A DNA stretch of 64,000 bases from Euborellia annulipes. Taxonomy: Eukaryota; Arthropoda; Insecta; Dermaptera; Anisolabididae. The stretch is taken from positions 272,516 to 336,515 of the forward strand of contig JAKCPI010006242.1 of NCBI GenBank assembly GCA_023213315.1, given 5' to 3'. Position 1 is the first letter of the stretch. The number at the start of each line of letters is the position of its first letter. The notes below the pieces were generated by a model that did not search any database, was not told the DNA's origin, and saw nothing but the letters and a program-made list of their open reading frames with translations. Position numbers and translations under genes: made by a program. Shown here piece by piece: positions 46,782-57,100 of this stretch.

Positions 46782-48199
46782 TCATACTATATAATAAAGC
46801 CCTAAGACCGTGTCCGATGTGTGAAACAACCAATCAGGCCTCAGGGATAGCGCTGATTGGCGAAATACAGAGAGGGCGGAGCCGGAGAGGCAAATTCAAA
46901 TTTTTTTTTTAACCAGGAGAGATATCAATTTGGTTTCTTCCCTAAAGCCTTCCCTTGATAAGAATCTAAATTCGTTGTTTCAGAGTTTTTTTTAAATTCG
47001 GCAGCCCCCCCCCCCCGAAATTTTTAATTCTTCTATTTCTTCAAATAAAAACATGCTTTTTTGGATTTAAAATTCTTGAATGAATATCTATCAAGGGATT
47101 TAAAAGTTTAAATATTTTTTGTGTAATTGCCCCCCCCGAAATTTTTAATTCTTCTATTTCTTCAAATAAAAACATGCTTTTTTGGATTTAAAATTCTTGA
47201 ATGAATATCTATCAAGGGATTTAAAAGTTTAAATATTTTTTGTGTAATTGCCCCCCCCCCCCCCCGAAATTTTTAATTCTTCTATTTCTTCAAATAAAAA
47301 CATGCTTTTTTGGATTTAAAATTCTTGAATGAATATCTATCAAGGGATTTAAAAGTTTAAATATTTTTTGTGTAATTGCCCCCCCCCCCCCCCGAAATTT
47401 TTAATTCTTCTATTTCTTCAAATAAAAACATGCTTTTTTGGATTTAAAATTCTTCAATGAATATCTATCAAGGGATTTAAAAGTTTAAATATTTTTTGTG
47501 TAATTGCCCCCCCCCCCCCGAAATTTTTAATTCTTCTGTTTCTTCAAATATTAACATGCTTTTTTGGATTTAAAATTCTTGAATGAATATCTATCAAGGG
47601 ATTTAAAAGTTTAAATATTTTTTGTGTAATTGCCCCCCCCCCCGAAATTTTTAATTCTTCTGTTTCTTCAAATATTAACATGCTTTTTTGGATTTAAAAT
47701 TCTTCAATTTCAAATATTAACATGCTTTTTTGGATTTAAAATTCTTGAATGAATATCTATCAAGGGATTTAAAAGTTTAAATATTTTTTGTGTAATTGCC
47801 CCCCCCCCCCCCGAAATTTTTAATTCTTCTGTTTCTTCAAATATTAACATGCTTTTTTGGATTTAAAATTCTTCACCCCCGAAATTTTTATTTTAAAATT
47901 CTTGATTTTTTTTAATAGGTCCCTGTCCGCCTGATTTCATTTGCATGCCTGTTGGCTCGAATCAGTTTATTAAAGGGAAATTTAGGCTTGCTTCTTGCCC
48001 GTAATTTTCTCATGGCCTTCAAAACCCAGAGGCCGGGCAGGGCGAATACTCAAATTTTAAACTTGATTCATTGTATTTTCATTTAGGCAAAAATAATATG
48101 GGCTTTAAAATTAAGAGAAAAACTACTGATCACGTATCGAGACGCCGCCCGCCAGGGCCAAGTTGAGATGGGCGCGGCGAAGCCGCGCCTTTCTCAACT
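46782..48199 (+). mobile_element. Helitron-like non-autonomous element
   Basis: 5' end TCATACTATATAATAAAGCC follows the TC-start and TATA-rich pattern of Helitrons. The 3' end has a long GC hairpin, AAGTTGAGATGGGCGCGG and its partner around CGAAG, ending TCTCAACTTGT before an AT run. No terminal inverted repeats or ORF. The terminal CTTG is not the canonical CTRR, so the class is tentative. A 5' fragment of the same family is at 34105. Confidence 0.55.
47006..47880 (+). repeat. Tandem array of a ~125-bp unit with C-runs
   Basis: About seven units, each starting with a C-run of 7 to 17 bases, then CGAAATTTTTAATTCTTCT and ATGCTTTTTTGGATTTAAAA, ending TTTTTTGTGTAATTG. Later units carry shared substitutions (TCTGTTTC, ATTAACATG) and one inner duplication near 47709. 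Confidence 0.92.
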
Positions 48200-48474
48200 T
48201 GTATATATATATGAAGGTTATAATGGCATACAAAAAATGGTTCATAGGCCCCTTCTATTTGGTATTAATAAAAATGTAAGATGATAAAAAAAGTTTTATT
48301 ATGTAAACATACTAATTCTACAAACTAAACAATTATTCTGTAGTGACAGAAGCAATACAAAAATTGAGTTAGATGTCGAGAGGTGTATTTCGCGTTTTAC
48401 GTATTTCTTAGTATAAAGTCTTTTCGAGAAATAAATAAGACGTGGTTCAGGCCACCCTATATATAATTCCCTTT

Positions 48475-48955
48475 TTATAGAATTTTCAAAGAAAGTCATT
48501 ATTATTAGCCCTGACACGTGATTACTCTGAAGAGTAACTCTCATGGGAATGATACAGAGGTGGGTTCCCGTTTCCTTCTTCAGGAGCTTGCACCTCAAAT
48601 AGAATTGGATAATTTATTGCCATGAGGTGGATTTGAACTCGAGTGTCTTCAACTCAGGATAATAAGCTTAACTGTTTTATCCCCTCTGCCAGGGCCGGAA
48701 CTAGGAGATTTGTTAGGAGGGGCAAAATTTAATTTGCCGCCCCCTCCCTTCCACGCATCTGTCACTGTAACTAAGCCAAATTGATTTTAAAATTTTAATC
48801 TTTCTTTAAATTTGCGCCACGAATAGAAAGTCATTAATATCAGCCCTGACACGTTGTGATTACTCTGAAGAGTAACTCTCATGGGAATGATACTGAGGTG
48901 GGTTTCCATTTCCTTCCTCAGGAGGAGGCACCTCAAATAGAATTGTCATACTGGT
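48475..48955. repeat. Direct repeat of a tRNA-tailed SINE-like segment
   Basis: Two copies (48478-48612 and 48828-48948) share CCCTGACACG and GATTACTCTGAAGAGTAACT and GCACCTCAAATAGAATTG. After the first copy, 48618-48688 on the minus strand is tRNA-like with B-box-like GAGTTCAAATCCACC. A hAT-like left end (CAGGGCCGGAACTAGGAG) starts near 48691. Confidence 0.6.
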
Positions 48956-48999
48956 AATACTTGTTTCTTAGAGGGGGTGGGAATTTGAAATACGAATCC

Positions 49000-50310
49000 A
49001 CTTTTTTGTCTCTCTCTCTATATATTAACATACAGTATATAGAGGTAAGAGAAAGTAAAAAACCTTATCTAAATTAAATTTTCTTCAATGAATATGCATC
49101 GCATACTAAACCCGTTTAATAAACGCGGGAGATATTTACTTCATTTCCTGTTATATTTTTTAAATTAGCTAGGTCTTGTTTATTTTGAAGCAAAATCTGA
49201 CAACCTCAATTGGTGAAATGATTTGTTTTTTACTCAACCCTAACGAGAAAGAGAATCTGTTTTGAGTTGAAAAGAAAATACACACATAGAGAGTTGTTCG
49301 GACACATTCTATTTGTCCCTTGTGTCCTACGAAAAAGAAAACACTGGAAAGAGAGACGAAAAAAAAAAATTGAAGAAAGAAGGAAAGAGAGAAGGGATTC
49401 TGATAATTGCAATAGCGTCAACTAAAAAAGAGTTGAACAACTCACGAAAACGAAAACATTACAAAAGTCAATCTTATTTCCTTCCAGTTTGTTTGGAATT
49501 GGGAGGCAAATATCGAAACAACCTAAGAAAAACCAAACAATCTCTTTAAGCCATGTTTATCTTTTTAAACAATTTTATTTATTTTTTTTTTAGATTTCTC
49601 CGCTCCCAGGATTTTTGTGTAGTGATTGATATTCAATTAATAACCCAGAAGAAGATCAAATTTCCAGTGAGGGAGGAACTGGCATAAACCCCAATCTTAG
49701 CTCGATATTTATGTAAGCCTTTCAGTATATTGATTAAGTTTTATTAGGATTATAATTTGCACTGATAATTTTAAGATAAAAAAAAATTTGTGGTGTGCTT
49801 AGTACATCTTTTTTGTGGCATAAATATCTAGAGACTTGATTTGACGAAGAGAAAAGACTTTTTTTTCCCTTTCTTGCCCTCCTTAATTTAAGTTCTAAGA
49901 TTTCTTTTTATCTAACTTGGCTTCTTATTTCCCAAGAGACTTGACTTAGGGGACATACTGTTATTTCTAAACGAATTATTTAAGTAAAACGTTCTTGGGA
50001 TCTGTGTGAGCTTCCTACTTTTAAATAATAAATTTCAAATTTAAAGTCGTTTTATTCACCTTCAAAAAGAGTACAGTAAAAAATGTAATATTAAAAAAGG
50101 TCTAACAAAAAATTGAAGAATTGAAAAATTTAAAAAAGCCAATAGAATAATAATATAAAAAAAAAATTTAAAAACAACGCTTTTATAAATGTACTAAAAA
50201 GAGAAAAATAATTATGTATAATTTCTTTAAAATTATATTAAAAATTAATATATGTTACTAAAACTAAAAGCGTTGGGCGCGGGATTTGCAAATTTTAATT
50301 GTATAAATAG
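49000..50310. other. Mostly unassigned region
   Basis: A possible plus-strand exon begins after TTTTTTTTTAG at 49594 and ends at a GTAAGC near 49712; open frames in it are short. 49230-49560 is unlike any repeat here but has no supportable protein. Confidence 0.25.
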
Positions 50311-50313
50311 GCC

Positions 50314-52443
50314 TATTACCATGGGGAACATAAACATTTGCACCCTGGCCAGTTTGAAAGACGCCTATTAGTTAGGCAGCCCAATCGACTCACCACTACA
50401 TATGCAGTGTCTGTGTGAATTTACCTGTGGTAGGGTTCTGAGCCTCTTTTATGATAGACCATAAACCAACCCTTTTTAACAATATATAGCGTAGCCTTTT
50501 CAAATCGGATAAATTTGATCTTAAATTAATAAAATTTCAACTTTTTTATTAATTTCATCTTGTTATTTGGAAAAAATTAATTTATTTCAAAATTTGAACG
50601 AAACTTGTATCCCAATTTTTAATAAAATTTCTCCGATATCTATAGACCTTTATAATAATATCTCGGGCGTTAAAATATTCTTATTAAAAAAAATATCTAG
50701 TATGACTGTCGCACAGCACACAACTTTCTCTTACCTTCGGTAATCAAAAGTTGTGTATATTTTTTCAATATTTTTTTAGGGTATTTATAAATCAATTTTT
50801 ACTTTCTCTTACCTCTATATATATGTTAATATATATAGAGAGAGAAAGTATTGGATTCATGTCAAAAATTCGATGTCGAGATTTTGATGGATCTTCACGT
50901 TTTGAGGTCCCCTGAACCCAAAAAGTGGTTTTCGCGACATAGTCTGTCTGTCTGTCTGTGTGTGTGTGTTCAATTTTAAGCAAGAAGGAATTAAGCTAGG
51001 AGGTTGAAATTTTATATTTAAGTTAGGCACCCCCTTGGGACGTGACACGAAGCTTTTGAACAAAATTGGCCAAAGAGTACTAGTACTTTACTGATGCACT
51101 TTTTCAGTTTTTTTCGATTTTCTCTAAATTTGCTTCAACGATTTTTTTTTTAATTCAAAAAATCAATTATTTTTTAGATTCTCTTTAAAATGTATATTCT
51201 TATTTTGTGATTGAAATCTTCTGAAGACCACTTTACTCTTGTACTCCATTGAAAAGATAGGAGAAATGGTTGCCATGGTAACAAAATATAAATATTTTCC
51301 CATACTTATAAATTGTACATCTTGAAAATCGAATGTACCGTACTGTCGGAAACTAAATACATGTCGACACTAAAAATCTGGTGTGACAAGCACAGAACAC
51401 AACTTTCGATTACCGAAGGTAAGAGAAAGTTGTGTGCTGTGCGCCAGTCACACCAGATTTTTTTTTAGCTAGAGTAAATTATTATATTTTACTTTCTCTT
51501 ACCCTATATGAAATATAATTTGAACCCTGAACTAACTTGGGGGGAGTGGGAGAGGGGGTTGCAAAAACCTTAAAATTTTAGGACTTCTTTCAGTTTTTAT
51601 TTTGTTTTTTTATCTCGTAAGCTAAGTATATTTTGTGCACCAGAGTACAATACAAAGTTGTAGAGCATTAAATTTGCTAGAATTTCGTTGTTAAAACGAA
51701 TATGTAGACTCAATATTAACCGAGATACGGCCGATCAAAGTTAGCCCAAGTTCTTCGAAATGTAAAACAAATAAAAACTTTGATGGTCCGTATCTCGGTT
51801 AATATTGGGTGTAAATATTCGATTTAATAACCCAATCTTAGCAAATTTAATGCTCTACAAATTTGTCATGTATTAAAATTCACAAAATATGTTTAGTTTG
51901 CGAGATATAAGGGAAAAACTGAAAAAGTCCAAAGTATCTCGAAATGAAAAAAAAGAAACTTTTATAGGCCGAATCTCGGTTAATATTGGGTCTGAAAATT
52001 CGTTTTATCATCCAAATTTTACCAAATTTTATACTCTTCCTAACTTATTATGATGCACAAAATATGCTTAGCTTACGAGATATAAGCGAAAAACTGAAAA
52101 AAGTACACACATTTTGAGTTTTTTTTTTTATTTTCTCCAACCCCTGTAGGCCCTACGAATTAAACATAAAAATGCAAACATTAAAAGCTAAAAATTGAAA
52201 TTTAAGTTTTTTTTTGGTGTTTAGAAGAGGAATTCGCAAATTCTTTTATTTAAAATTTAACTATTGTCCAAAGGGATGGTTTATGGTCTGTCTTAAAAGA
52301 CCCTCAGAACCCTTCTTTAGGTCAATTCACACAGACAGTGCATATGTAGTGGTGAGTCAATTGGGCTGCCTAACTAGTAGGCGTTAGTAGGCGTCTTTCA
52401 AACAGGCTAGGGTGCAAATGTTTATGTTCCCCATGGTAATAAT
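50314..52443. mobile_element. 2.1-kb element with ~170-bp terminal inverted repeats
   Basis: Arms 50314-50485 and 52272-52443 are reverse complements (TTACCATGGGGAACATAAAC ... GTTTATGTTCCCCATGGTAA; CCATAAACCA / TGGTTTATGG). Inside are a family R copy and 51690-52010, where CTCGGTTAATATTGGG recurs in both orientations. No transposase ORF. Confidence 0.8.
50800..51465 (+). repeat. Repeat family R, near-complete copy
   Basis: Runs from TTTACTTTCTCTTACCTCTA through GAGAGAAAGTATTGGATTC, a TC/TG-rich tract and GGTTGCCATGGTAAC to the terminal hairpin. The hairpin has an outer stem AAATCTGGTGTGAC / GTCACACCAGATTT and an inner stem GCACA ... CAACTTTC / GAAAGTTGTGTGC. Confidence 0.8.
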
Positions 52444-52472
52444 CACAGGTTGCGGGTTTTTAGTTAGTAAAA

Positions 52473-53070
52473 ATGCAAATTTTGGTCTTTTTAAGCTTCC
52501 AAGGTCATTCTCAAATTTCACTGCAGAACTCTTTGCCATACAGCCTAACTCACTCTTTTAACTCATGTCTAATAATTACTAACTCTCAAAGCGTCCTTAA
52601 ATCCATCTCATACTTCAGGAAGAGCAAATCAACCAACATCCAAGTAAGGTATTAATATATAAATGTCTTGAATGATGGCATACAAAACAATATCAGGATA
52701 GCAGTAAGATGGACATGGAGGCACAGCACATGACAAGGAAATAGAATCGCAGATTTCTTGGCAAAAAAAGCGGCATACCAAGCCACTCAACTGAAAGGAC
52801 TAACACCATGGCAAGATGTATATTCCCAAACAAAAGCTTACTCAAACAATACCTGGAATCAATCATGGAATCAAACGTTAAAACCAACAGGTTCAGCACT
52901 TGCAAAACTGAAACCCTCATTTGGGCCACCCTGGTTGACTCCATATACAGGCCTAGACAGATCAATAAACAAGATAAGAATCAATCAAACTCGCACTCTG
53001 GGTCACCTTGTAAGATTTAACATAATACCGTCACCAGTAGTAGTCCAAATAGAGACCTTTTTATCTATAA
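52473..53070 (+). pseudogene. RNase H-like 3' remnant of a non-LTR retrotransposon
   Basis: Reads LIITNSQSVLKSISYF, then, in another frame, RWTWRHST-stop-QGNRIADFLAKKAAYQ and KIRINQTRTLGHLVRF. This is the second half of an RNase H domain (conserved DS and GN-x-x-AD) and the following C-terminal segment found in I/R1-type LINEs. Stops and frame shifts show it is dead. Confidence 0.7.
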
Positions 53071-53280
53071 ATAGGATCAAAATAGCGATTCATAATTACC
53101 TTCTTTTTTTTAATTACAATTGCGAAAGATAATAATCTTTTAGTAACTAATAAAACGATGATTCTAAATAATGGCTTTTTTTAAAGCAAAGTTTTCGAAT
53201 TTATTAGAAATAAAGTTTTGTAAATATTACTAAAATAGCGTTTTAAAAAGTTTTTATTCAAGAGGTTTTATCGCCCGGGA

Positions 53281-53460
53281 GCCTGGCAACGAAGAAGAGC
53301 AACAGTCACCACAATCGTTGCAGTTAAGCAATGCCAAGCGCGGCGAAAGCACGGGATTGGTGACCCCGTAGCCATCGGTATAATGTAATTTAAATTAAAA
53401 TTTATATTTAAGAAAATCATACCTCAAATGATGAAGAACCCCTCAGAAGCCAAAAAGGGT
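53281..53460 (+). mobile_element. 5S rRNA-derived SINE (SINE3-like), copy 2
   Basis: GTTGCAGTTAAGCAATGCC, GCGCGGCGAAAGC and GGATTGGTGACCCC align with 5S internal promoter boxes. The tail (CAGAAGCCAAAAAGG) matches the copy at 22720-22934. Confidence 0.65.
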
Positions 53461-53740
53461 TAAAAAAGAAGTTTTATCAAACAAGAGCCAAAACAATTCA
53501 AATATTATTGCCAAGAGATGGTGAGTTTTAGAGAATCAGAGCTTGCTTTGGACTGTAGGTGTCTGTCATTGGTCAATTTTTATTTCCTAAAACTATAATC
53601 ATCCTTAGAACAACACAAGCAGTGGAAAAGATTGCAAACGAGATTTCAGAAGCTTCAAATAATTGTAAAATTGTTTAATAATATTCTAAAACTCTATAAG
53701 TTACACATTTTATTAAATGAATAATAAAAATAAACTTTAC

Positions 53741-53969
53741 CATGGGCGTAGCCAGACATCTTGTTAGGAGGGGGGAGCCAACCCCTCGTTAGAGCGAGAA
53801 GGGGGGTTTGCAATTAATATATACATAGATTATTAAGTATTTATTTAAATAAAGAAAAAATTAAATTAATGTAGTGGATTGGGGCGTTAAAAAAAAAATT
53901 CCCAATAGGAAAAATATATATTTGTTTGTTATTAAGCCCCCCCCTGCCTCCTCCCTGGCTACGCCCATG
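53741..53969. mobile_element. hAT-type MITE with AACTTTAC duplication
   Basis: Ends CATGGGCGTAGCCAG and CTGGCTACGCCCATG, perfect 15-bp inverted repeat; AACTTTAC at 53733-53740 and 53970-53977. Confidence 0.92.
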
Positions 53970-54894
53970 AACTTTACACTTTTCTATTAATACTTGAAAG
54001 CAAAATTTGTTTTATATTTGTTGATAAAAAAAAAATTAGATCAACCTAAATTCAGCGTTGTGTTAAATAAAACAGGAATGTTTCTATTTTTTTTTTTTTT
54101 TCTTTTTTTATTTAGCGTTATTTTCTTTCTTTGTCTGAACGTTTATTTGGAAATTTATTAACAGCTCCCTTTAAAGGAAGCGGAGATAAAGTGCTAAGTG
54201 AGAAAGTCGAATTAATTTTGCTTGACTTTTAAGCGGAATGACAAAATTACATTAATTTAGAGGCCATCAAAAGACAGATGCAATTTAAATGCAGCACCGG
54301 TTTTTCAGCTAAGCATCCTTTTCAAAAAACATTAATATTTTTTTAGGCTTTTGAATCAAGTATTTATGTTTGGTTTATTGAATATTTTTTTTAATTTAAA
54401 TATTAATGTCTTATGGTTAGATGACTCAATGAGCCTATCCCTCCCCCACTACTTTTGACTTGAGCTTGCTTGCCTTTCGTTTAAACGCCAAGATGTCTTG
54501 GGAAACAGGCTACATTCTCTTCAAATGCATAATTAATCATTTGCGTGTTTGCAATGAATTCTCTGAAATTAATTATCGTTCTATTCTATTCAATGTAGTC
54601 ATATGACACCTTTGTGCCAAGGAAGGGCTACAAATTTTAGATGCTCAAGAGAGATCATTAAAATATAGGAGAAAGAGCTTTCTCAAGGTTCAATATTTAT
54701 TTTAAGGCTTAATTAACGAAGGAAATGCGCAGACCTTGATTTTAAAATAAAATAATTTTGGAATTTCTAGAAATGCAGAAATATTTATTCTATTCAATCA
54801 TTGTAAGAAAATATTCAATTTATTTCCTTGTAAAAAAATAGGTCCACTAAAGAAGAAAAATCGATCGAAGAATAAAAGGCATTTTATTTTGTAT

Positions 54895-55063
54895 CCGATA
54901 CAGAAGTTGCGAAATTGGTTACAAATGTTGCCAACAGGTAGCGCTGTCGTCGCAGAGTGCAGAGTTTTGAACTCTTCTGTTATACTAACTTCCTTTCAGG
55001 TTTTAAGTATAGCCCCACATGTCGGCGAAATTTGTAACTAATTGAGAAACTTCTGTATCAGTT
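54895..55063. mobile_element. MITE with GATACAGAAGTT ends
   Basis: Inverted ends GATACAGAAGTTGCGAAATT and AATTGAGAAACTTCTGTATC. Non-coding centre. The preceding 53980-54890 holds no recognised feature. Confidence 0.7.
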
Positions 55064-55084
55064 TTTTACAGCTTTCAAAATAAA

Positions 55085-55415
55085 TATGCAACATATTCAC
55101 GGAACACAAGAGAGGCATCTTCCCAGCATCCCTACGCTGTTCAGATCACGACTAACAGAACAAATCAATTTCATTCTTCCTTTGTCCCCATGACCTCCCG
55201 TGATTGGAACAAGCTCCCTGCGTCTATCTTCCCCAAAACCTACAATCTTCAGACTTTCAAATCTAACCTCAACAGGCATCTTCTCAGTTCCCGCAGTTGA
55301 GTTTCCCCTTTATGCTTCTCCTTTTGTTTTTATTTTCTTCCTGGCTGCATGTGACTATTGGGCATTATAGGTCTTCGGACCTTATGCACCCATTCCAAAA
55401 AAAAAAAAAAAAAAA
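55085..55415 (+). mobile_element. 5'-truncated LINE 3' end with poly(A) tail
   Basis: Translation gives SFVPMTSRDWNKLPASIFPK and TFKSNLNRHLL then a stop, the classic C-terminal signature of Jockey/CR1-type ORF2. A 3' UTR follows, then a run of about 19 A at 55397-55415. Confidence 0.8.
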
Positions 55416-56150
55416 TAATAATATATATACAATATTTTGTTTAATTCTTCTATCTATTTTTGTTTTCGAGTTATTTAATTTTTAAAAGTAGTTTTTCGAT
55501 GGTATTTGTATTGTTTTTAGTAATTAAAAAATTCGAAATCGAGAATTTTCAATAGTTCTGTTTGGGAAAGGGATGAAAAAAAATAATAAAATAAAACTTT
55601 TCAACATTTTCATTAAAAATTAATAATAGTACCCAAGTTTCTTTTTTAAAAACATGTTTTAAAGTTTTCCAACAACAACAACTTACAAAATAAATTTATA
55701 CGAGTTCTAAAATTAAATTTAGATTTATATTTTTTTTTCTTTTTTTTTTTTTTTTAAGATATTAAAAGAATTGAAAATGTTCTTGACTCTTTAAAAAAAA
55801 AAAAAAATTTAGAGGTAAAAAGTCAAGTTTCCCTATAAAATATTAATTAAGATTCCAAGTGACAGCCTTCGGAAGCTTTTTGTATGGTTGCCAAATGTAG
55901 GCAAAGAAAAGGGGGTGGTGGGTAGGTGGGCAACTTTATCTCACCCCCCTCCTCCCTACTTCTACGAGGGATGGGAGGGTGAGCCCTAAACATATCTCAA
56001 AGGGTGTTCACAATCTCCTTACTCTTTACTCTGTCCCTTGAAATACACACTTACTCACATCTCATGAAATTAATAAATTAATATTATTTAAATGTATTAT
56101 CTTAAGAACCATCTATAATTGATATATAGTTTGTTATTTTAAAATTAAAT
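55416..56150. other. AT-rich spacer with no recognised feature
   Basis: Contains T- and A-runs. 55910-55990 is a G/C-rich low-complexity patch (GGGGGTGGTGGGTAGG, CTCACCCCCCTCC). Confidence 0.4.
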
Positions 56151-56154
56151 AGCT

Positions 56155-56435
56155 TATATCACGTGATCCAGAGGAGGCAAGTGACTAAGCTGAAGTCCAA
56201 AGTCTCAATGCAGCTCGGGTTCGAATCCCGCTTGCCGCAAATAATTCAACATTGCCGAATTCTCCTCTTAGGGTAGGAAAGTGGGAGAAAATCTCACCCC
56301 ACAGACACAAAGGCCCAAATTGGTGTGGCCAAAGTGCCTTAAAATTGAGGATTACCTCATAAAATCCATCACGTGATCTAGCCGAGTACAAATTGGCAGA
56401 TTCGAGGTTCGACTCTCGGCAGTACTTACAGTATC
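56155..56435 (+). mobile_element. Dimeric tRNA-like SINE
   Basis: Two units begin with CACGTGATC (56161, 56370). Unit 1 has B-box GGGTTCGAATCCCGC and partly pairing ends (GGCAAG/CTTGCC); unit 2 has AGGTTCGACTCTCGG. The spacing suggests a tandem or composite SINE. Neither unit is a proper tRNA. Confidence 0.6.
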
Positions 56436-57100
56436 TGTTCCAGCTGTTTGAATTAATAAATAGGCCTATTAATTGTATTAAAGTATTTTTTAAATTTATA
56501 GTATTGATATTTAAGATTTCAAAATAAAAATTAGTGAAGTATTGGTAATGGAATTTTCGCGAAAATTTTTTAAAGTGATAGTTTTCAAAAAATAATTTTT
56601 ATAACCCGTCCCCCCCGGAGTCTTAGGTACAATTAACTATTAAATATATGTAATACACTCGGTTTAAATGTAAACCCCTAAATTTGAATGTAAACCTCTA
56701 AATGGCCTCAATACCCGAAAGGGCAAAATGCAAAATTTTTTTGAACTTCTACTGCCTGTACTTTAGGTAAACTCCAGTACTTCAATTAGTTTTGGAAAAA
56801 AGAGACATTTCATTCAAACCTAGATGTTATTTTAAATACTAATAAAAATTTAATAATTCTAAACTTCATATCCTGTAAGAAGGAGTTTCAATATTACTTG
56901 ACTCTTTGTTTGTTTAATGTTTCCATTTAAATGAACTTTTCAAACCAAAAGAAAAAATGATTTTCTATTCATTCAAAATTTATTACTCTCTTTTTTTTTC
57001 TTTTTTAATTTTACTTGTCAAACACAGAACGAGATCTGTTTTGTCAACCCCAAATTCTTCTTGTTTTTCTTTATTTTTTATATATTTTTTTTCTCATTTT
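56436..57100. other. Unassigned AT-rich DNA
   Basis: No supported feature. 56957-57060 has open frames on the plus strand that look like composition noise. Confidence 0.35.

Noticed and set aside
47006..47880. Regular repeats that could suggest a CRISPR array
   Set aside because: Units are ~125 bp and contiguous, without unique spacers, in a eukaryotic genome; this is a minisatellite.
53281..53392. Functional 5S rRNA gene
   Set aside because: Only the internal promoter part aligns well, the 5' third is divergent, and the tail is shared with another dispersed copy.
56170..56245. Functional tRNA gene
   Set aside because: The B-box and partial acceptor pairing are present, but the D and anticodon arms do not form properly, and a second related unit follows; it is a SINE head.
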